Assembly: GCA_943788835.1 (NCBI GenBank)
Contig: CALSRU010000001.1
Coordinates: forward strand, 252,229 to 316,228
Reading direction: 5' to 3'
Length of the DNA stretch: 64,000 bases
DNA from: an uncultured Pseudomonadales bacterium
Lineage (GTDB): Bacteria; Pseudomonadota; Gammaproteobacteria; Pseudomonadales; UBA7434
Part shown: positions 1 to 9,135 of the stretch, piece by piece
Layout of the letters: each line of letters starts with the position of its first letter
Position numbering within the stretch: position 1 is the first letter of the stretch
Notes under the pieces: model-generated
Told to the model about the DNA's origin: nothing
Seen by the model: only the letters and a program-made list of their open reading frames with translations
Database searches by the model: none
Made by a program: the position numbers and the translations under genes

Positions 1-1
1 A

Positions 2-193
2 ACGCCTTGGGTTAGTAAGGTGCCACTTTTGGGTAACGCGTTTAAGCAGAAGGATAAATCCATGATAAAGCGCGAGTTGGTCATTTTGCTACGGCCAAAA
101 GTGCTGACACATGAAGTATCTGCTGAGCATATTGATGATAGCTTAGAACGGGTGCGTGGTTTGCGCTATCAAATGGGCAGCGAGCTTCGCTAG
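2..193 (+). CDS. mshL: MshL, MSHA pilus secretin (C-terminal end only)
   Basis: Partial gene: only the last 63 codons are in the window, entered in frame at base 2 and ending at TAG 191-193. The translation contains the conserved end of the secretin channel domain (VPLLGNAFKQK, then ELVILLRPKVL), followed by a short tail that includes LRYQMGSEL. Secretins form the outer-membrane ring through which a type IV pilus passes; the identification as MshL rests on these motifs plus the mshM gene starting 10 bases downstream. The N-terminal domains lie outside the window and cannot be judged. Confidence 0.85.
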   Translation, partial: TPWVSKVPLLGNAFKQKDKSMIKRELVILLRPKVLTHEVSAEHIDDSLERVRGLRYQMGSELR

Positions 194-203
194 GGTTCTT
201 GCT

Positions 204-1178
204 ATGTATGAACAACACTTTGGTTTTCAGGAGCTGCCTTTTTGTCTAACACCTGACACGCAGTTTTACCTTGATTCTAAATGGCATGGTGAGGCTAGTG
301 CCGTTCTGAATATTTGTATCAAACAAGGTGAAGGTTTTATAAAAATATCGGGGGAGGTTGGCACCGGTAAGACCATGCTCTGTCGACGTTTGCTGGGTTC
401 GCTTTCCGACGCCTATTTACCCATTTATATTCCCAATCCTTATTTATCTGCTGACGGATTATTTCATGCTATTGCGCACGAGCTGGGTGTTGATGTCGGT
501 GACAACAATTCGCATATTGTTCTCAAAGTTATAGAGGAAGAATTGGTTCAGTTAGCGGTGCTGGGGCGAAAGCCAATTTTGATTGTTGACGAGGCGCAAT
601 CGATGCCCGCCCAAACGCTGGAGGCGCTGCGCTTAGTAACCAATCTTGAAACCGAAAAGATGAAGTTACTCCAAGTGGTGCTATTTGGTCAGCCTGAGCT
701 CGATGTTATTTTGAGTCAACCGGCGCTGCGTCAGTTAGTTCAACGAATCACATTTTCTTACCGATTACAGCCACTAGCGTTGAGTGAGGCTAAAGCCTAT
801 ATAGGCCATCGTTTAGGTAAGGCGGGTTATACAGGTGCCCCCGTTTTTAGTGCCGCCGCTATTGAATTGATCGCTAAAGCTAGCCACGGCACGCCGCGTC
901 TGATTAATGTGCTCGCGCATAAGTCATTAATGTGTGCTTATGGTAAAAAACAAAAAAGCGTTGGCAAAGAGTTTGTACTTGCTGCCATCGATGATACCGA
1001 GAGCGTGCGTCGTCCTAGCTGGTTCCCATGGCCTTTGCGATCAGCGGCGGCAATCCTAGCAGGTGTTGCCCTCGCTGCAGCACTCATTGGATCAAACTTG
1101 ATTGCCGGTGGGGATCTTGCTAGCAGCAACTCTGCCATTTTGACGATTGATGCACAGGCGAAAGCCGAACGGGTATAA
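204..1178 (+). CDS. mshM: MshM, ExeA/GspA-like AAA ATPase of the MSHA pilus
   Basis: A 324-residue ATPase of the ExeA/GspA type, thought to help assemble the secretin and peptidoglycan-crossing part of the MSHA machine. It begins MYEQHFGFQELPF, the usual start of this family. Walker A GEVGTGKT is at about residues 50-57 and Walker B ILIVDEAQ at about 125-132. A hydrophobic segment near residues 283-305 probably spans the inner membrane. An upstream in-frame GTG (156) would overlap mshL by 38 bases and add 16 residues that do not resemble the family, so the ATG at 204 is preferred. The gene sits between mshL and mshN with gaps of 10 and 4 bases, consistent with one operon. Confidence 0.88.
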   Translation: MYEQHFGFQELPFCLTPDTQFYLDSKWHGEASAVLNICIKQGEGFIKISGEVGTGKTMLCRRLLGSLSDAYLPIYIPNPYLSADGLFHAIAHELGVDVGDNNSHIVLKVIEEELVQLAVLGRKPILIVDEAQSMPAQTLEALRLVTNLETEKMKLLQVVLFGQPELDVILSQPALRQLVQRITFSYRLQPLALSEAKAYIGHRLGKAGYTGAPVFSAAAIELIAKASHGTPRLINVLAHKSLMCAYGKKQKSVGKEFVLAAIDDTESVRRPSWFPWPLRSAAAILAGVALAAALIGSNLIAGGDLASSNSAILTIDAQAKAERV

Positions 1179-1182
1179 ACCG

Positions 1183-2412
1183 ATGAGCCTCATCGCGCAA
1201 ATTCAACAAGACTTACAGCAAGAAAACTTTGACAATAATAGCGCTGAACTGCCGTTATTTGCCGCGGCCGATGCAATACATCAGCGAAAGCGAGTCAGTG
1301 TTTCTATAGGGGTTGTATTGGCAGCACTGCTCGTGCCCATAGGGCTGCTCGCGCTCGCGTGGACGTTTGCTCCTAGCACTGACAAAACCCCCGAGTTGCT
1401 GGCAGACAACGCTGCTCTGGGGTCAATTCAGGCGGCTGGTGCATCAGTGCAACTCAGTAATGAAGCGGCCGAACCGATAGTTGAGCGGGTACCTGCTGAT
1501 AAGCCAGTTGAGCAATCCCAGCCACGTGCTTTGCCCAAGTACGACGAGGCGGTTGCGCCGAGTGTGCAGGCCGTTAAAACTACTGCCACGCTCGCCTCGG
1601 CAACGATTGAAGCCGATAAGGAGCAGGCACCGACTGATCGCATAGCCATCTCAGCCGCCAAGTTGCAAGCCTCGAAAATTCATGGGTCGGTGAGTGATAA
1701 CAGCGCCAGCATCGAGCCTCAGGTAATTAAGCCAACCGAGGTTTCCTTGCCAGCTACTCAACCTGTGGCGCGTGCCAAAAAAAATACGGTTAAGCGGGTG
1801 CCGGTGCAATCAATTGGCGTTGTTAAAGAAGCTCGTCCTGTAACTAATGCAGAGCTCGATCAACAATTTGCCGAAAAAATTCAAAAAGATTTGCAAGAAG
1901 GAAGAGCCAGTGAGGCATACCGGCTACTTGAGAGCCGTATAACCAAGGCAGATGATATGCCCGTTAGTGCCACATTATTTGCCGAACTATTAATTGATGA
2001 TGGGGCTTTTTCTCGCGCTCAGCAGCTGCTAGACCGTTATTTGGTGCTGTATCCCGCTTCTCAGCAATTGCGCATTAAGCAGCTACGCTTATTAGTAGTT
2101 CAAGGTTTGTTTGCCGACGCGCTAAAATCTATAGGCGCTTTCGATAGCCGCTTGTTAAAAAGCATCGAAGTGATGGAGTTGCAAGCGGTAAGTTTACAGT
2201 CGAGCGGAGATTATGAATCGGCTAGTTTTGTTTACCAAAATTTGCTGGTAAGGAATCAAGATAACGCCCGCTGGTGGATGGGCTTGGCCGTTGCTTTTGA
2301 TGCTAACGCGCAAACGAGTGAGGCGAGGCAGGCCTTCTTGAAAGCTCTAGAACTACGCCAATTAACTGCGGAGCTTAGCAATTATGCCGAGCAACGTGTC
2401 GCACAATTGTAA
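1183..2412 (+). CDS. mshN: MshN, TPR-containing MSHA biogenesis protein
   Basis: A 409-residue bitopic protein. The start MSLIAQIQQDLQ resembles other MshN proteins and lies 4 bases after the mshM stop; an earlier in-frame codon at 1147 would overlap mshM. A transmembrane segment lies near residues 38-60 after a short cytoplasmic part, followed by a long low-complexity linker rich in Ala, Pro and Glu. The C-terminal half (about 240-409) is alpha-helical with TPR-like repeats, suited to protein-protein contacts in the periplasm. MshN is thought to scaffold the trans-envelope MSHA complex. Linker length varies in this family, so divergence there is expected. Confidence 0.82.
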   Translation: MSLIAQIQQDLQQENFDNNSAELPLFAAADAIHQRKRVSVSIGVVLAALLVPIGLLALAWTFAPSTDKTPELLADNAALGSIQAAGASVQLSNEAAEPIVERVPADKPVEQSQPRALPKYDEAVAPSVQAVKTTATLASATIEADKEQAPTDRIAISAAKLQASKIHGSVSDNSASIEPQVIKPTEVSLPATQPVARAKKNTVKRVPVQSIGVVKEARPVTNAELDQQFAEKIQKDLQEGRASEAYRLLESRITKADDMPVSATLFAELLIDDGAFSRAQQLLDRYLVLYPASQQLRIKQLRLLVVQGLFADALKSIGAFDSRLLKSIEVMELQAVSLQSSGDYESASFVYQNLLVRNQDNARWWMGLAVAFDANAQTSEARQAFLKALELRQLTAELSNYAEQRVAQL

Positions 2413-2432
2413 AGGCTGCAAAGTAGAAAATT

Positions 2433-4136
2433 ATGAGTGAGCGGCTTCAAAAAATTCGCATCGGCGACTTGCTAATCCAGCATGACATTATTACTCAGCA
2501 GCAGTTAGAGTTCGCGCTTCAGGAGCAAAAGCTTAGCGGTGCGAAGCTCGGTCGTACTTTAATTGATCTAAAGTTCGTTGATGAAGACCGCATGCTCGAA
2601 TTGCTGTCTGAGCAATTAGGCGTGCCGTTCTTGCGGTTGAAGGAGTTTCATTTTGAGCAGGAAGTCACTCAGCGTTTGCCTGAGAGCACTGCTCGACGTT
2701 ATCGCGCAATCGCCCTAAAAGAAGTCGGTGGCGAAATGTTGGTGGGTATGGCCGACCCTACTGATATATTTGCCTTTGACGACATTGGCCGCGCGCTCGG
2801 TCAGCCAATAGCCCTTGCTGTCGTACGGGAGTCAGAGTTACTCGAGTCATTGGATATGCTATATCGGCGTACTGATGAAATCGTTAGTTTAGCGGAAGAG
2901 TTAAGCGATGAGCTTGAAGGCGAGGCTTTTGATCTTAGTGATTTTGATGCAGCTGATTCGGAAGATGCGCCTATTGCGCGTTTGTTACAGTCAATCTTTG
3001 AAGATGCCATTCAGGTAAGAGCTTCTGATATCCATTTGGAGCCCGACGACACGGTACTACGTATTCGCCAGCGGGTTGATGGTGTTTTACAAGAGCAGGT
3101 CATGAATGAAAAGCGCATAGCGCCCGCCTTAGTGTTGCGCTTGAAGTTGATGTCCGGTTTAAATATTTCTGAAAAACGCTTGCCTCAAGATGGGCGCTTC
3201 AATATTAAAGTCAAGCAGCACATAGTGGATGTGCGTCTTTCAACGTTGCCAACTCAACACGGCGAATCGTTGGTAATGCGCCTGCTAGATAATTCTGCCG
3301 ATAATCTCGATATTAATAAAATTGGTATGCGGCCAACAATGCAAGAGCGTTTTTTGCAATCGTTGCATCAGCCGCATGGTCTCATCTTGGTTTGTGGGCC
3401 GACTGGCAGTGGTAAGACAACCACACTTTATGGCGCTCTAGCAGAACTGAACCGCTCTGAGACTAAAATTATTACAGTAGAAGACCCCGTCGAATACCAG
3501 TTACCTCGAATCAATCAATGTCAGGTTAAAAGTAAAATTGGTCTCGATTTTGCGGCAGTCTTGCGCGCTTGTTTGCGGCAAGATCCAGATGTGCTGTTAG
3601 TGGGCGAGATACGCGATACGGAAACGGCTGAAATAGCTGTTCGTGCAGCGCTGACTGGGCATTTGGTTTTATCTACTCTGCATACAAATGATGCGGTTTC
3701 GAGCGCCATGCGTCTTATTGATATGGGCGTGGGTGGTTATTTAGTCGCAAGCTCCGTGCATGCGGTAGTTGCGCAGCGCCTTGTTCGGCGCATATGTGAT
3801 GCTTGCCAACATGAGTACACGCCTAACGCAAAAGAAAACCAATTACTTACTAAGTGGCTTGGTGACGATCTGGCGAGCGCCAAGTTTTTTAAGGGGGCGG
3901 GTTGTTCGCATTGCAATATGACTGGGTATCGTGGGCGGATGGGTGTTTTTGAGTTTTTAGAAATAGACGAGGCTATGTCGGATGCCTTGCGACGCAACAG
4001 TGCCGCCGATTTTGCTAAGGCGGTGGCGGCATCAGAGCATTATGTGCCGCTCAATATGGCGGCACTAGAATATGCTTGCGAAGGTGCTACAACAATAGAC
4101 GAGGTGTGTCGCGTTTCAGAGATTGAAACTATTTAG
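2433..4136 (+). CDS. mshE: MshE, GspE/PilB-type extension ATPase with MshEN domain
   Basis: The motor ATPase that drives MSHA pilin polymerisation, 567 residues, the usual length. Residues about 8-67 form an MshEN domain (IGDLLIQHDII, QLEFALQEQK, LGRTLIDLKFV), the module known in Vibrio MshE to bind cyclic di-GMP, so pilus extension is probably controlled by that messenger. The C-terminal type II/IV secretion ATPase domain has Walker A GPTGSGKTTT, an Asp box, Walker B LLVGEIRD and a His box (STLHTND). A zinc-binding CxxC pair is present (CDAC and CSHC near residues 453-492). The gene follows mshN by 20 bases and is followed by mshG. Confidence 0.93.
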   Translation: MSERLQKIRIGDLLIQHDIITQQQLEFALQEQKLSGAKLGRTLIDLKFVDEDRMLELLSEQLGVPFLRLKEFHFEQEVTQRLPESTARRYRAIALKEVGGEMLVGMADPTDIFAFDDIGRALGQPIALAVVRESELLESLDMLYRRTDEIVSLAEELSDELEGEAFDLSDFDAADSEDAPIARLLQSIFEDAIQVRASDIHLEPDDTVLRIRQRVDGVLQEQVMNEKRIAPALVLRLKLMSGLNISEKRLPQDGRFNIKVKQHIVDVRLSTLPTQHGESLVMRLLDNSADNLDINKIGMRPTMQERFLQSLHQPHGLILVCGPTGSGKTTTLYGALAELNRSETKIITVEDPVEYQLPRINQCQVKSKIGLDFAAVLRACLRQDPDVLLVGEIRDTETAEIAVRAALTGHLVLSTLHTNDAVSSAMRLIDMGVGGYLVASSVHAVVAQRLVRRICDACQHEYTPNAKENQLLTKWLGDDLASAKFFKGAGCSHCNMTGYRGRMGVFEFLEIDEAMSDALRRNSAADFAKAVAASEHYVPLNMAALEYACEGATTIDEVCRVSEIETI

Positions 4137-4210
4137 CCTATGTTTTATTTCATTCAATCCCTCGTTATTTTGGTGCGGCGCCATACCTTGATTGGGGTAG
4201 GAAGTTAACG

Positions 4211-5428
4211 ATGACAGCGTTTGACTACTCGGGCCGGAATGCAAATGGTCAAGTCGTAACAGGTACCTTAGATGCGTCTTCGGATGAGCTTGCTGCGCAA
4301 CAGTTAATTTTGGGAGGCATCCACCCAACTAAAATAGAGAAGAAAGGTGGCGTGGTGAGCGAGGATGCCATCTCTTTTTCTTTTGGCCCAAAAATAAAAC
4401 CCGATGAGTTGATCATTTTAACGCGGCAATTGTATAGTCTCGCCAAGGCGGGCGTTCCTCTTAATCAAAGTATTCGGGGGTTGGCGCTCACCTTAAAAAA
4501 TAAGGCTATGGTGAGTGTTCTTAACGATCTAGAAAAAAATCTCAATAGCGGTGTCACGCTATCTACTGCGATGAGCAAGCATGACGATGTTTTCCCACGC
4601 CTTTATGTCAGCATGGTGTTAGTGGGTGAAAATAGCGGTAAGCTCGAGCAAGCATTAAAAGAGCTGATTGGTCATCTAGAACTTGAACAAGACACCGCGC
4701 GTCGTGTAGGTGGCGCACTGCGCTACCCCATGTTTGTATTTATTGCGATATCTGTTGCAATGGTCGTATTAAATATTTTTGTTATACCGGTGTTTGCCGA
4801 ACTGTTTGAGCAATTTGGCGCTGAATTACCATTAATGACCAAAGTCCTTATAGGAACTTCTAACTTTTTTGTGAAGTACTGGGTTTACATTGGCTTACTG
4901 ACGGTAGGCTGTTCGTTTGCTTTTATTAATTGGATTGGCAAAGACGCGGGTCGTATTAGATGGGATGGCTTTAAGTTGCGCATCCCGGTTGTAGGTTCAA
5001 TTATTTTGCGCGCGGTGCTAGCTAAGTTTTGCGGCACTTTCGCTATGATGTTGGCCGCTGGTGTGCCCCTCATTCAAGCGGTGGAGTTGTGTTCAAGTGC
5101 CGTCGGTAACGCAGCCGTCGGTGAAAAGATTCGTGGTATGCGACGTAGCATTGAGCGTGGCGAAAGTTTATTGCAGGCGCTAGGCAACAGCGATATGTTC
5201 ACGCCGGTACTTATGCAAATGGTTGCGGTCGGTGAACAAACAGGGCAGGTCGATGAAATGCTTGCCGAAGTGGCTGATTTTTACAACCGTGAAGTTGACT
5301 ACGAAATAAAAAATCTGAGCGCAAATATTGAGCCCATCATTATCGTCATGATGGCCTGCTTGGTGGGAGTGCTGGCCTTAGGTATTTTCTTGCCGATGTG
5401 GGATATGTTTGGGGTTGTACAGGGCTAG
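4211..5428 (+). CDS. mshG: MshG, GspF/PilC-like inner-membrane platform protein
   Basis: A 405-residue inner-membrane protein with two GspF domains, each a helical bundle followed by hydrophobic spans (for example MFVFIAISVAMVVLNIFVIP and the C-terminal IIIVMMACLVGVLALGIFLP). Family features include LTRQLYSLAKAGVPLNQ in the first half and FAMMLAAGVPLIQAVELCS in the second. It is the platform onto which MshE acts and from which pilins are extracted. A 74-base gap separates it from mshE; the mshF gene present after mshG in Vibrio is not seen in the 190 bases that follow. Confidence 0.9.
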   Translation: MTAFDYSGRNANGQVVTGTLDASSDELAAQQLILGGIHPTKIEKKGGVVSEDAISFSFGPKIKPDELIILTRQLYSLAKAGVPLNQSIRGLALTLKNKAMVSVLNDLEKNLNSGVTLSTAMSKHDDVFPRLYVSMVLVGENSGKLEQALKELIGHLELEQDTARRVGGALRYPMFVFIAISVAMVVLNIFVIPVFAELFEQFGAELPLMTKVLIGTSNFFVKYWVYIGLLTVGCSFAFINWIGKDAGRIRWDGFKLRIPVVGSIILRAVLAKFCGTFAMMLAAGVPLIQAVELCSSAVGNAAVGEKIRGMRRSIERGESLLQALGNSDMFTPVLMQMVAVGEQTGQVDEMLAEVADFYNREVDYEIKNLSANIEPIIIVMMACLVGVLALGIFLPMWDMFGVVQG

Positions 5429-5617
5429 ACTAATTTTTATCAAGCAGTCACAGAGCTTTCTTGCTTTACGAGAATGTATGCCCGAATCTACGCGTTTCTT
5501 TAACTTCTACTACACTTAACCTCTTAATAGAAACTCTCTGATTGATTTTACTTAATGCTCGCGTTTAGCCGCGCCACTTTTTCGTATGTTTTTCAATTTG
5601 ATTCGGTAAATCGTTAT

Positions 5618-6280
5618 ATGCACAATTATAATTCAAGCTCTTCCTCCAAGTTCGACTCAACGAAGCCCCTTACCGCGAAGCTCCCTGCAGCCAAGCTAAG
5701 CAGGCCTTCACTGGGTTTTACGCTGATTGAAGTGGTTGTCGTTATTGTACTAATTAGTCTTCTTGCTGCAGTCGCGGCGCCTAGGTTTCTCAACCTAAAA
5801 GGTGAGGCCGAAGCAGCAGCTCTGCGTGGAGTGGCTGGCGGATTTTCTAGTGGCGTGGCAATGGGTAAAGCTCAGTGGATTGCTAAAGGAAATGCGAGCG
5901 GAAGAGGGGCGCTTAATGACACGCGGGTGGTCATCGATGGCATAGGCTTTAATGTCAATCATTTTGGTTGGCTCGATAGTGTCGATGAAACCGGCAATCC
6001 CGACTTAACGGTAACCTCGCAAAATGCCGCCGATTGTCAGGACATTTTTGAATATATCTTGCAGAGCCCCCCATCGAGTACCGTAGAGGTTGATCCGGCG
6101 TCCCGCGGTAATGCCCAATATGCAGTGAGTGTTGTCGACGGTGTTGCGTCTGATCGGTGCCGTTATGAACTCATTGTTCGGGCCGATGATATGCCTGAAA
6201 TTCCAGAATTTTACTTTGATTATGAACTACTTAGCGGCCGCATCACCATTGGCCTACCGGACCACCTGGGTGTCGATTAA
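5618..6280 (+). CDS. mshB: MshB-like type IV prepilin
   Basis: A type IV prepilin-like protein, 220 residues from the chosen start. The cleavage motif LG/FTLIEVVVV is followed by the hydrophobic helix IVLISLLAAVAAPRF, ending in the PRFLNLKGEAEAAAL stretch shared by MSHA pilins. The leader before the cleavage site is unusually long (about 33 residues from the ATG at 5618, 54 from the ATG at 5555) and no good ribosome-binding site precedes either. Two Cys in the C-terminal part (CQD and DRCRYE) could form a disulfide. Position directly upstream of mshA supports MshB, a minor or priming pilin. The start is the weak point. Confidence 0.75.
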   Translation: MHNYNSSSSSKFDSTKPLTAKLPAAKLSRPSLGFTLIEVVVVIVLISLLAAVAAPRFLNLKGEAEAAALRGVAGGFSSGVAMGKAQWIAKGNASGRGALNDTRVVIDGIGFNVNHFGWLDSVDETGNPDLTVTSQNAADCQDIFEYILQSPPSSTVEVDPASRGNAQYAVSVVDGVASDRCRYELIVRADDMPEIPEFYFDYELLSGRITIGLPDHLGVD

Positions 6281-6304
6281 CGGCAAACTATCGGTATGCT
6301 TCTA

Positions 6305-6324
6305 ATCGTGCTTTTTAGCACGAT
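6305..6324. other. Perfect inverted repeat between mshB and mshA
   Basis: Seven-base arms ATCGTGC and GCACGAT around a six-base loop, 24 bases after the mshB stop. No T-run follows on either strand, so a standard Rho-independent terminator is not supported. It could stabilise the 3' end of the upstream mRNA or mark the boundary before the separately transcribed major pilin gene. Confidence 0.45.
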
Positions 6325-6495
6325 GCTAAAAAATGATACCTAGTTCACAGTAAACATGAGGCAAAAAGGTCAAACACGGTCTAGAGTTACTACAGGCACT
6401 AAGTAATGTTTTTGTGATACACGAGGTAGCTGAGTTTTAGGGGTTTTATTTTTTAAGCGAAGAAAGTTGTACGATTCCATAGAGAGGAAAAACAA

Positions 6496-6987
6496 ATGAA
6501 CAAACAAAATGGTTTTACACTAGTTGAATTAGTGGCGGTGATTGTATTGTTAGGTATTCTTGCGGTAGCCGCGCTTCCTAGATTTATTGACTTACGCGGC
6601 GATGCACGCACGGGCACGCTTGAGGCGATTGTAGGCTCAACGCGCAGCGCAGCGGTTCAAGTGTACGCGAAGTCACTGATCCAGAATAAAATAGTGGCTG
6701 GTCAGACGGTTGTCGATGGACCATTAACCATTGCTACTGAATTTGGTTATCCTGCGGCCAATGATGTTACTGCGGCTAACGATATTGGCGATTTAGTGAG
6801 TGTAGATGGCGACGCGTCGGTAATTTGGATGGCTTCAGACGCTGGTGCAGGTAGTGCACGCCTGGTAGGCTACGACGACGATGGCGATGCGGACGTGGCT
6901 GATGATAATTGCTACGTCACTTACACTGAATCGGCCGTTGTGGGTACGTTACCTACTATTGTTATCACTGATAACACCGGTTGCTAA
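6496..6987 (+). CDS. mshA: MshA, major MSHA pilin
   Basis: A 163-residue prepilin with a very short leader, MNKQNG, cleaved before FTLVELVAVIVLLGILAVAA and followed by LPRFIDLRGDA, the classic MSHA pilin N-terminus. A strong purine-rich ribosome-binding site (AGAGGAAAAA) precedes the ATG. The C-terminal part carries Cys in DNCYVTY and at the final TGC codon, fitting the terminal disulfide loop of type IV pilins. The 215-base space upstream and the terminator-like hairpin downstream (7021-7052) suggest its own promoter and high expression, as expected for a major subunit. Confidence 0.9.
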   Translation: MNKQNGFTLVELVAVIVLLGILAVAALPRFIDLRGDARTGTLEAIVGSTRSAAVQVYAKSLIQNKIVAGQTVVDGPLTIATEFGYPAANDVTAANDIGDLVSVDGDASVIWMASDAGAGSARLVGYDDDGDADVADDNCYVTYTESAVVGTLPTIVITDNTGC

Positions 6988-7020
6988 GTTTAACGCTTAA
7001 CATAGCGTTACAAGTACTCG

Positions 7021-7052
7021 ACAAAGCCTGCGCTTCATCACGCGGGCTTTGT
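7021..7052 (+). terminator. Terminator-like hairpin after mshA
   Basis: Arms ACAAAGCCTGCG and CGCGGGCTTTGT pair with one G-T position, with an 8-base loop. Only a weak T-rich tail follows (CATTTCT), so it may be a partial terminator that sets the ratio of mshA to the downstream minor-pilin genes. Confidence 0.55.
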
Positions 7053-7109
7053 CATTTCTAGTATAAAAGATTTATGCAGCACACCTTCAAGTTCACAAGG
7101 TATGTCGTT

Positions 7110-7583
7110 ATGAGTAGACCTCATCAATCAAGCGGATTTACGCTGGTCGAATTAGTCGCAACGATTATTTTAGTTGGGATTTTGGCGGTTACTGTTATGC
7201 CGCGTTTTTCTGATCGAGGTGGCGTGGTAGAGTATACACTGCGTGACCAACTTGCTGGGCTTTTACACCAAGCACAGCAACGCGCGATGTTTGATCGGAG
7301 CGGGCCTTGCTATAGCGTATTAATTAATGGCGCAGGCGTGCAAGTGCAGCGAGATAGCTTACTTAACAGCCCTGAATCGCAAATATTATTTGCCGGTGAT
7401 TATGCGGGTTTAAGCGTAACCGCTGCGCAACTGTATTTTGATTCGCTGGGTAACTTGTTAATGGGCGGTACGAATTGTTCTACATCGTCTATACCTTCAT
7501 CGCCCGTTACTTTATCTGTTAGTGGCAGTGCTGCTGCGCAGGTAATTGTCCATCCTACAGGTTATGTTGAGCGCACGTTTTAA
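7110..7583 (+). CDS. mshC: MshC-like minor prepilin
   Basis: A 157-residue prepilin from the ATG at 7110, which gives the short leader MSRPHQSSG before FTLVELVATIILVGILAV; the ATG at 7074 would add 12 residues of no pilin character. A GspH/FimT-like body follows (YTLRDQLAGLLHQAQQRAM), with Cys pairs near GPCYSV and GTNCSTS. Minor pilins of this type cap or initiate the fibre. It is the first gene after the mshA terminator and is followed 15 bases later by mshD. Confidence 0.78.
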   Translation: MSRPHQSSGFTLVELVATIILVGILAVTVMPRFSDRGGVVEYTLRDQLAGLLHQAQQRAMFDRSGPCYSVLINGAGVQVQRDSLLNSPESQILFAGDYAGLSVTAAQLYFDSLGNLLMGGTNCSTSSIPSSPVTLSVSGSAAAQVIVHPTGYVERTF

Positions 7584-7598
7584 TACTGGATGTAAGTA

Positions 7599-8189
7599 AT
7601 GTCGCCCATGATGATAGTACCGTCATTGATTAAACGATCACGCCAGGCCGGATTCACGTTGGTAGAGCTGGTCGTGGGTTTAGTCATTAGTACAATCTCG
7701 ATTGCTATGTTTGCCACATTAATTGTTCCGCTTTTTACACGCAGCGTTGAGCCATTGCTTCAAATTCGAGCTGCAGAGCTGGCACAATCCATTTTAGAGC
7801 AAGCCACAGCCTATCGTTACGATGAAAATACTCCCGTTGGCGGTTCTCCCCCTTGCAACGGTCTTGGTGGGCTTAGCTGCACACCAAGCGCTAGTTTCGG
7901 TACCGATGCCGGTGAGGCTAACCGCGCAAGCTTTGACGATATTGATGATTTCAATGCTTTTTGCGCCGCGGATAACAATATTCAAGATGTCTTCGGTAAT
8001 GATTTAACCACCGGTGGCAGTTTTGCTAACTTTAGTTTTCGGCTTTGCGTTGCCTATGATGGCAATTTTAATGGCGCGATTAATGAGGCCGCCTCTGGCG
8101 AGGCAAACGCAAAATTACTTACCGTCACCGTAACTCCTCCGCAACCCGCCTCGGCTTTAACCGTCAGCGTGTATCGCAGTAATTATTGA
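7599..8189 (+). CDS. mshD: MshD-like minor prepilin
   Basis: A 196-residue prepilin: basic leader MSPMMIVPSLIKRSRQAG, then FTLVELVVGLVISTISIAMF, the processed helix. The rest is Asp/Asn-rich with four Cys (PPCNGLGGLSC, AFCAADN, RLCVAYD). The second ATG at 7608 is an equally possible start. Its TGA overlaps the ATG of mshO by one base, implying translational coupling. Function by family: minor pilin in MSHA assembly. Confidence 0.78.
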   Translation: MSPMMIVPSLIKRSRQAGFTLVELVVGLVISTISIAMFATLIVPLFTRSVEPLLQIRAAELAQSILEQATAYRYDENTPVGGSPPCNGLGGLSCTPSASFGTDAGEANRASFDDIDDFNAFCAADNNIQDVFGNDLTTGGSFANFSFRLCVAYDGNFNGAINEAASGEANAKLLTVTVTPPQPASALTVSVYRSNY

Positions 8190-9034
8190 TGAAACTGAAC
8201 TTATCAAAACAACGGTTGTCGGTGAGCGGCGCTTTGCAGCAACAGCGAGGCGCAAGTCTTGTAGAGCTTGTGGCTGTTATTGTGTTGCTGGGTGTAATAG
8301 GCACAGGACTCATCAATTTTATTGCAGGTGGTGCTGAGGCCTACCGCGAGGTAGTTCGCCGCGATGAAGTAGCTCAAATTGGACGCTTTGCTATTGAGAG
8401 GGTGGCTAGAGAGCTTCGTAGCGCGCTCCCAGGCAGCGTGCGTACCAGTGGTAATTGCATTGAGTTTGTTCCGGTGGGTGCTGCATCGCTCTATACCGAG
8501 CTGCCCGTGGCAGGATTAGCCTCTGCGGCCAACACTTTTTCTGTGGTCAGCTCTGGCAGCGCAGCGGGTATGACCCGCGCAGCAGTCTATACTCTTAATG
8601 CAGCAGATGTTTATGCAGGCGGTAATCTACTGCTTGGGTTTAATGCGTCATCGGCTAGTACCGCGGCCGGCGAGACCACCTATACCTTTAGCAGTCCACC
8701 CCAGCAATTTGCCGAACACTCCCCAGGCCGGCGAATATTTTTTGTAGACGAGCCTGTGAGTTTTTGTGTAACAGGGCCGGTCACTAACCGCGTGCTGAAT
8801 CGTTACAGTGATTACGGCTATAGCACCGTGCAGCCAGTGCCGCCTGGTGGCGGCCATTTGCTGGCTCAGTTTATTCAACTGGCCGATGGTGGTGTGGTAC
8901 AGCCTTTTCAGTTTAGTGCTGGCACATTGCAAAGTAATGGCACGGTACATCTCGATTTTCGTTTTTTAGCGCGCGGTACTAGTAGTGAATGGGTTCGCTT
9001 TAGTCACGATGTTGTGTTGCAGAATGTCCCATAG
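8189..9034 (+). CDS. mshO: MshO-like minor prepilin
   Basis: A 281-residue PilW/MshO-type prepilin. The cleavage region is RGASLVELVAVIVLLGVIG, with Ala in place of the usual Phe at position +1 of the mature protein. The body has the motif RDEVAQIGRFAIERVAREL typical of MshO. I take the ATG at 8189, which overlaps the mshD stop by one base; a TTG three bases earlier gives the same protein plus one residue. A 101-base gap follows before mshQ. Confidence 0.78.
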   Translation: MKLNLSKQRLSVSGALQQQRGASLVELVAVIVLLGVIGTGLINFIAGGAEAYREVVRRDEVAQIGRFAIERVARELRSALPGSVRTSGNCIEFVPVGAASLYTELPVAGLASAANTFSVVSSGSAAGMTRAAVYTLNAADVYAGGNLLLGFNASSASTAAGETTYTFSSPPQQFAEHSPGRRIFFVDEPVSFCVTGPVTNRVLNRYSDYGYSTVQPVPPGGGHLLAQFIQLADGGVVQPFQFSAGTLQSNGTVHLDFRFLARGTSSEWVRFSHDVVLQNVP

Positions 9035-9135
9035 TAACGGGGCATAGTTATTCGCATACTGTGATGTAATACGCGAAATGCAATAGGCGAAATTTTTACA
9101 GACTTTCTGGGTAGAGGTGTAATCAACACTAAGCG

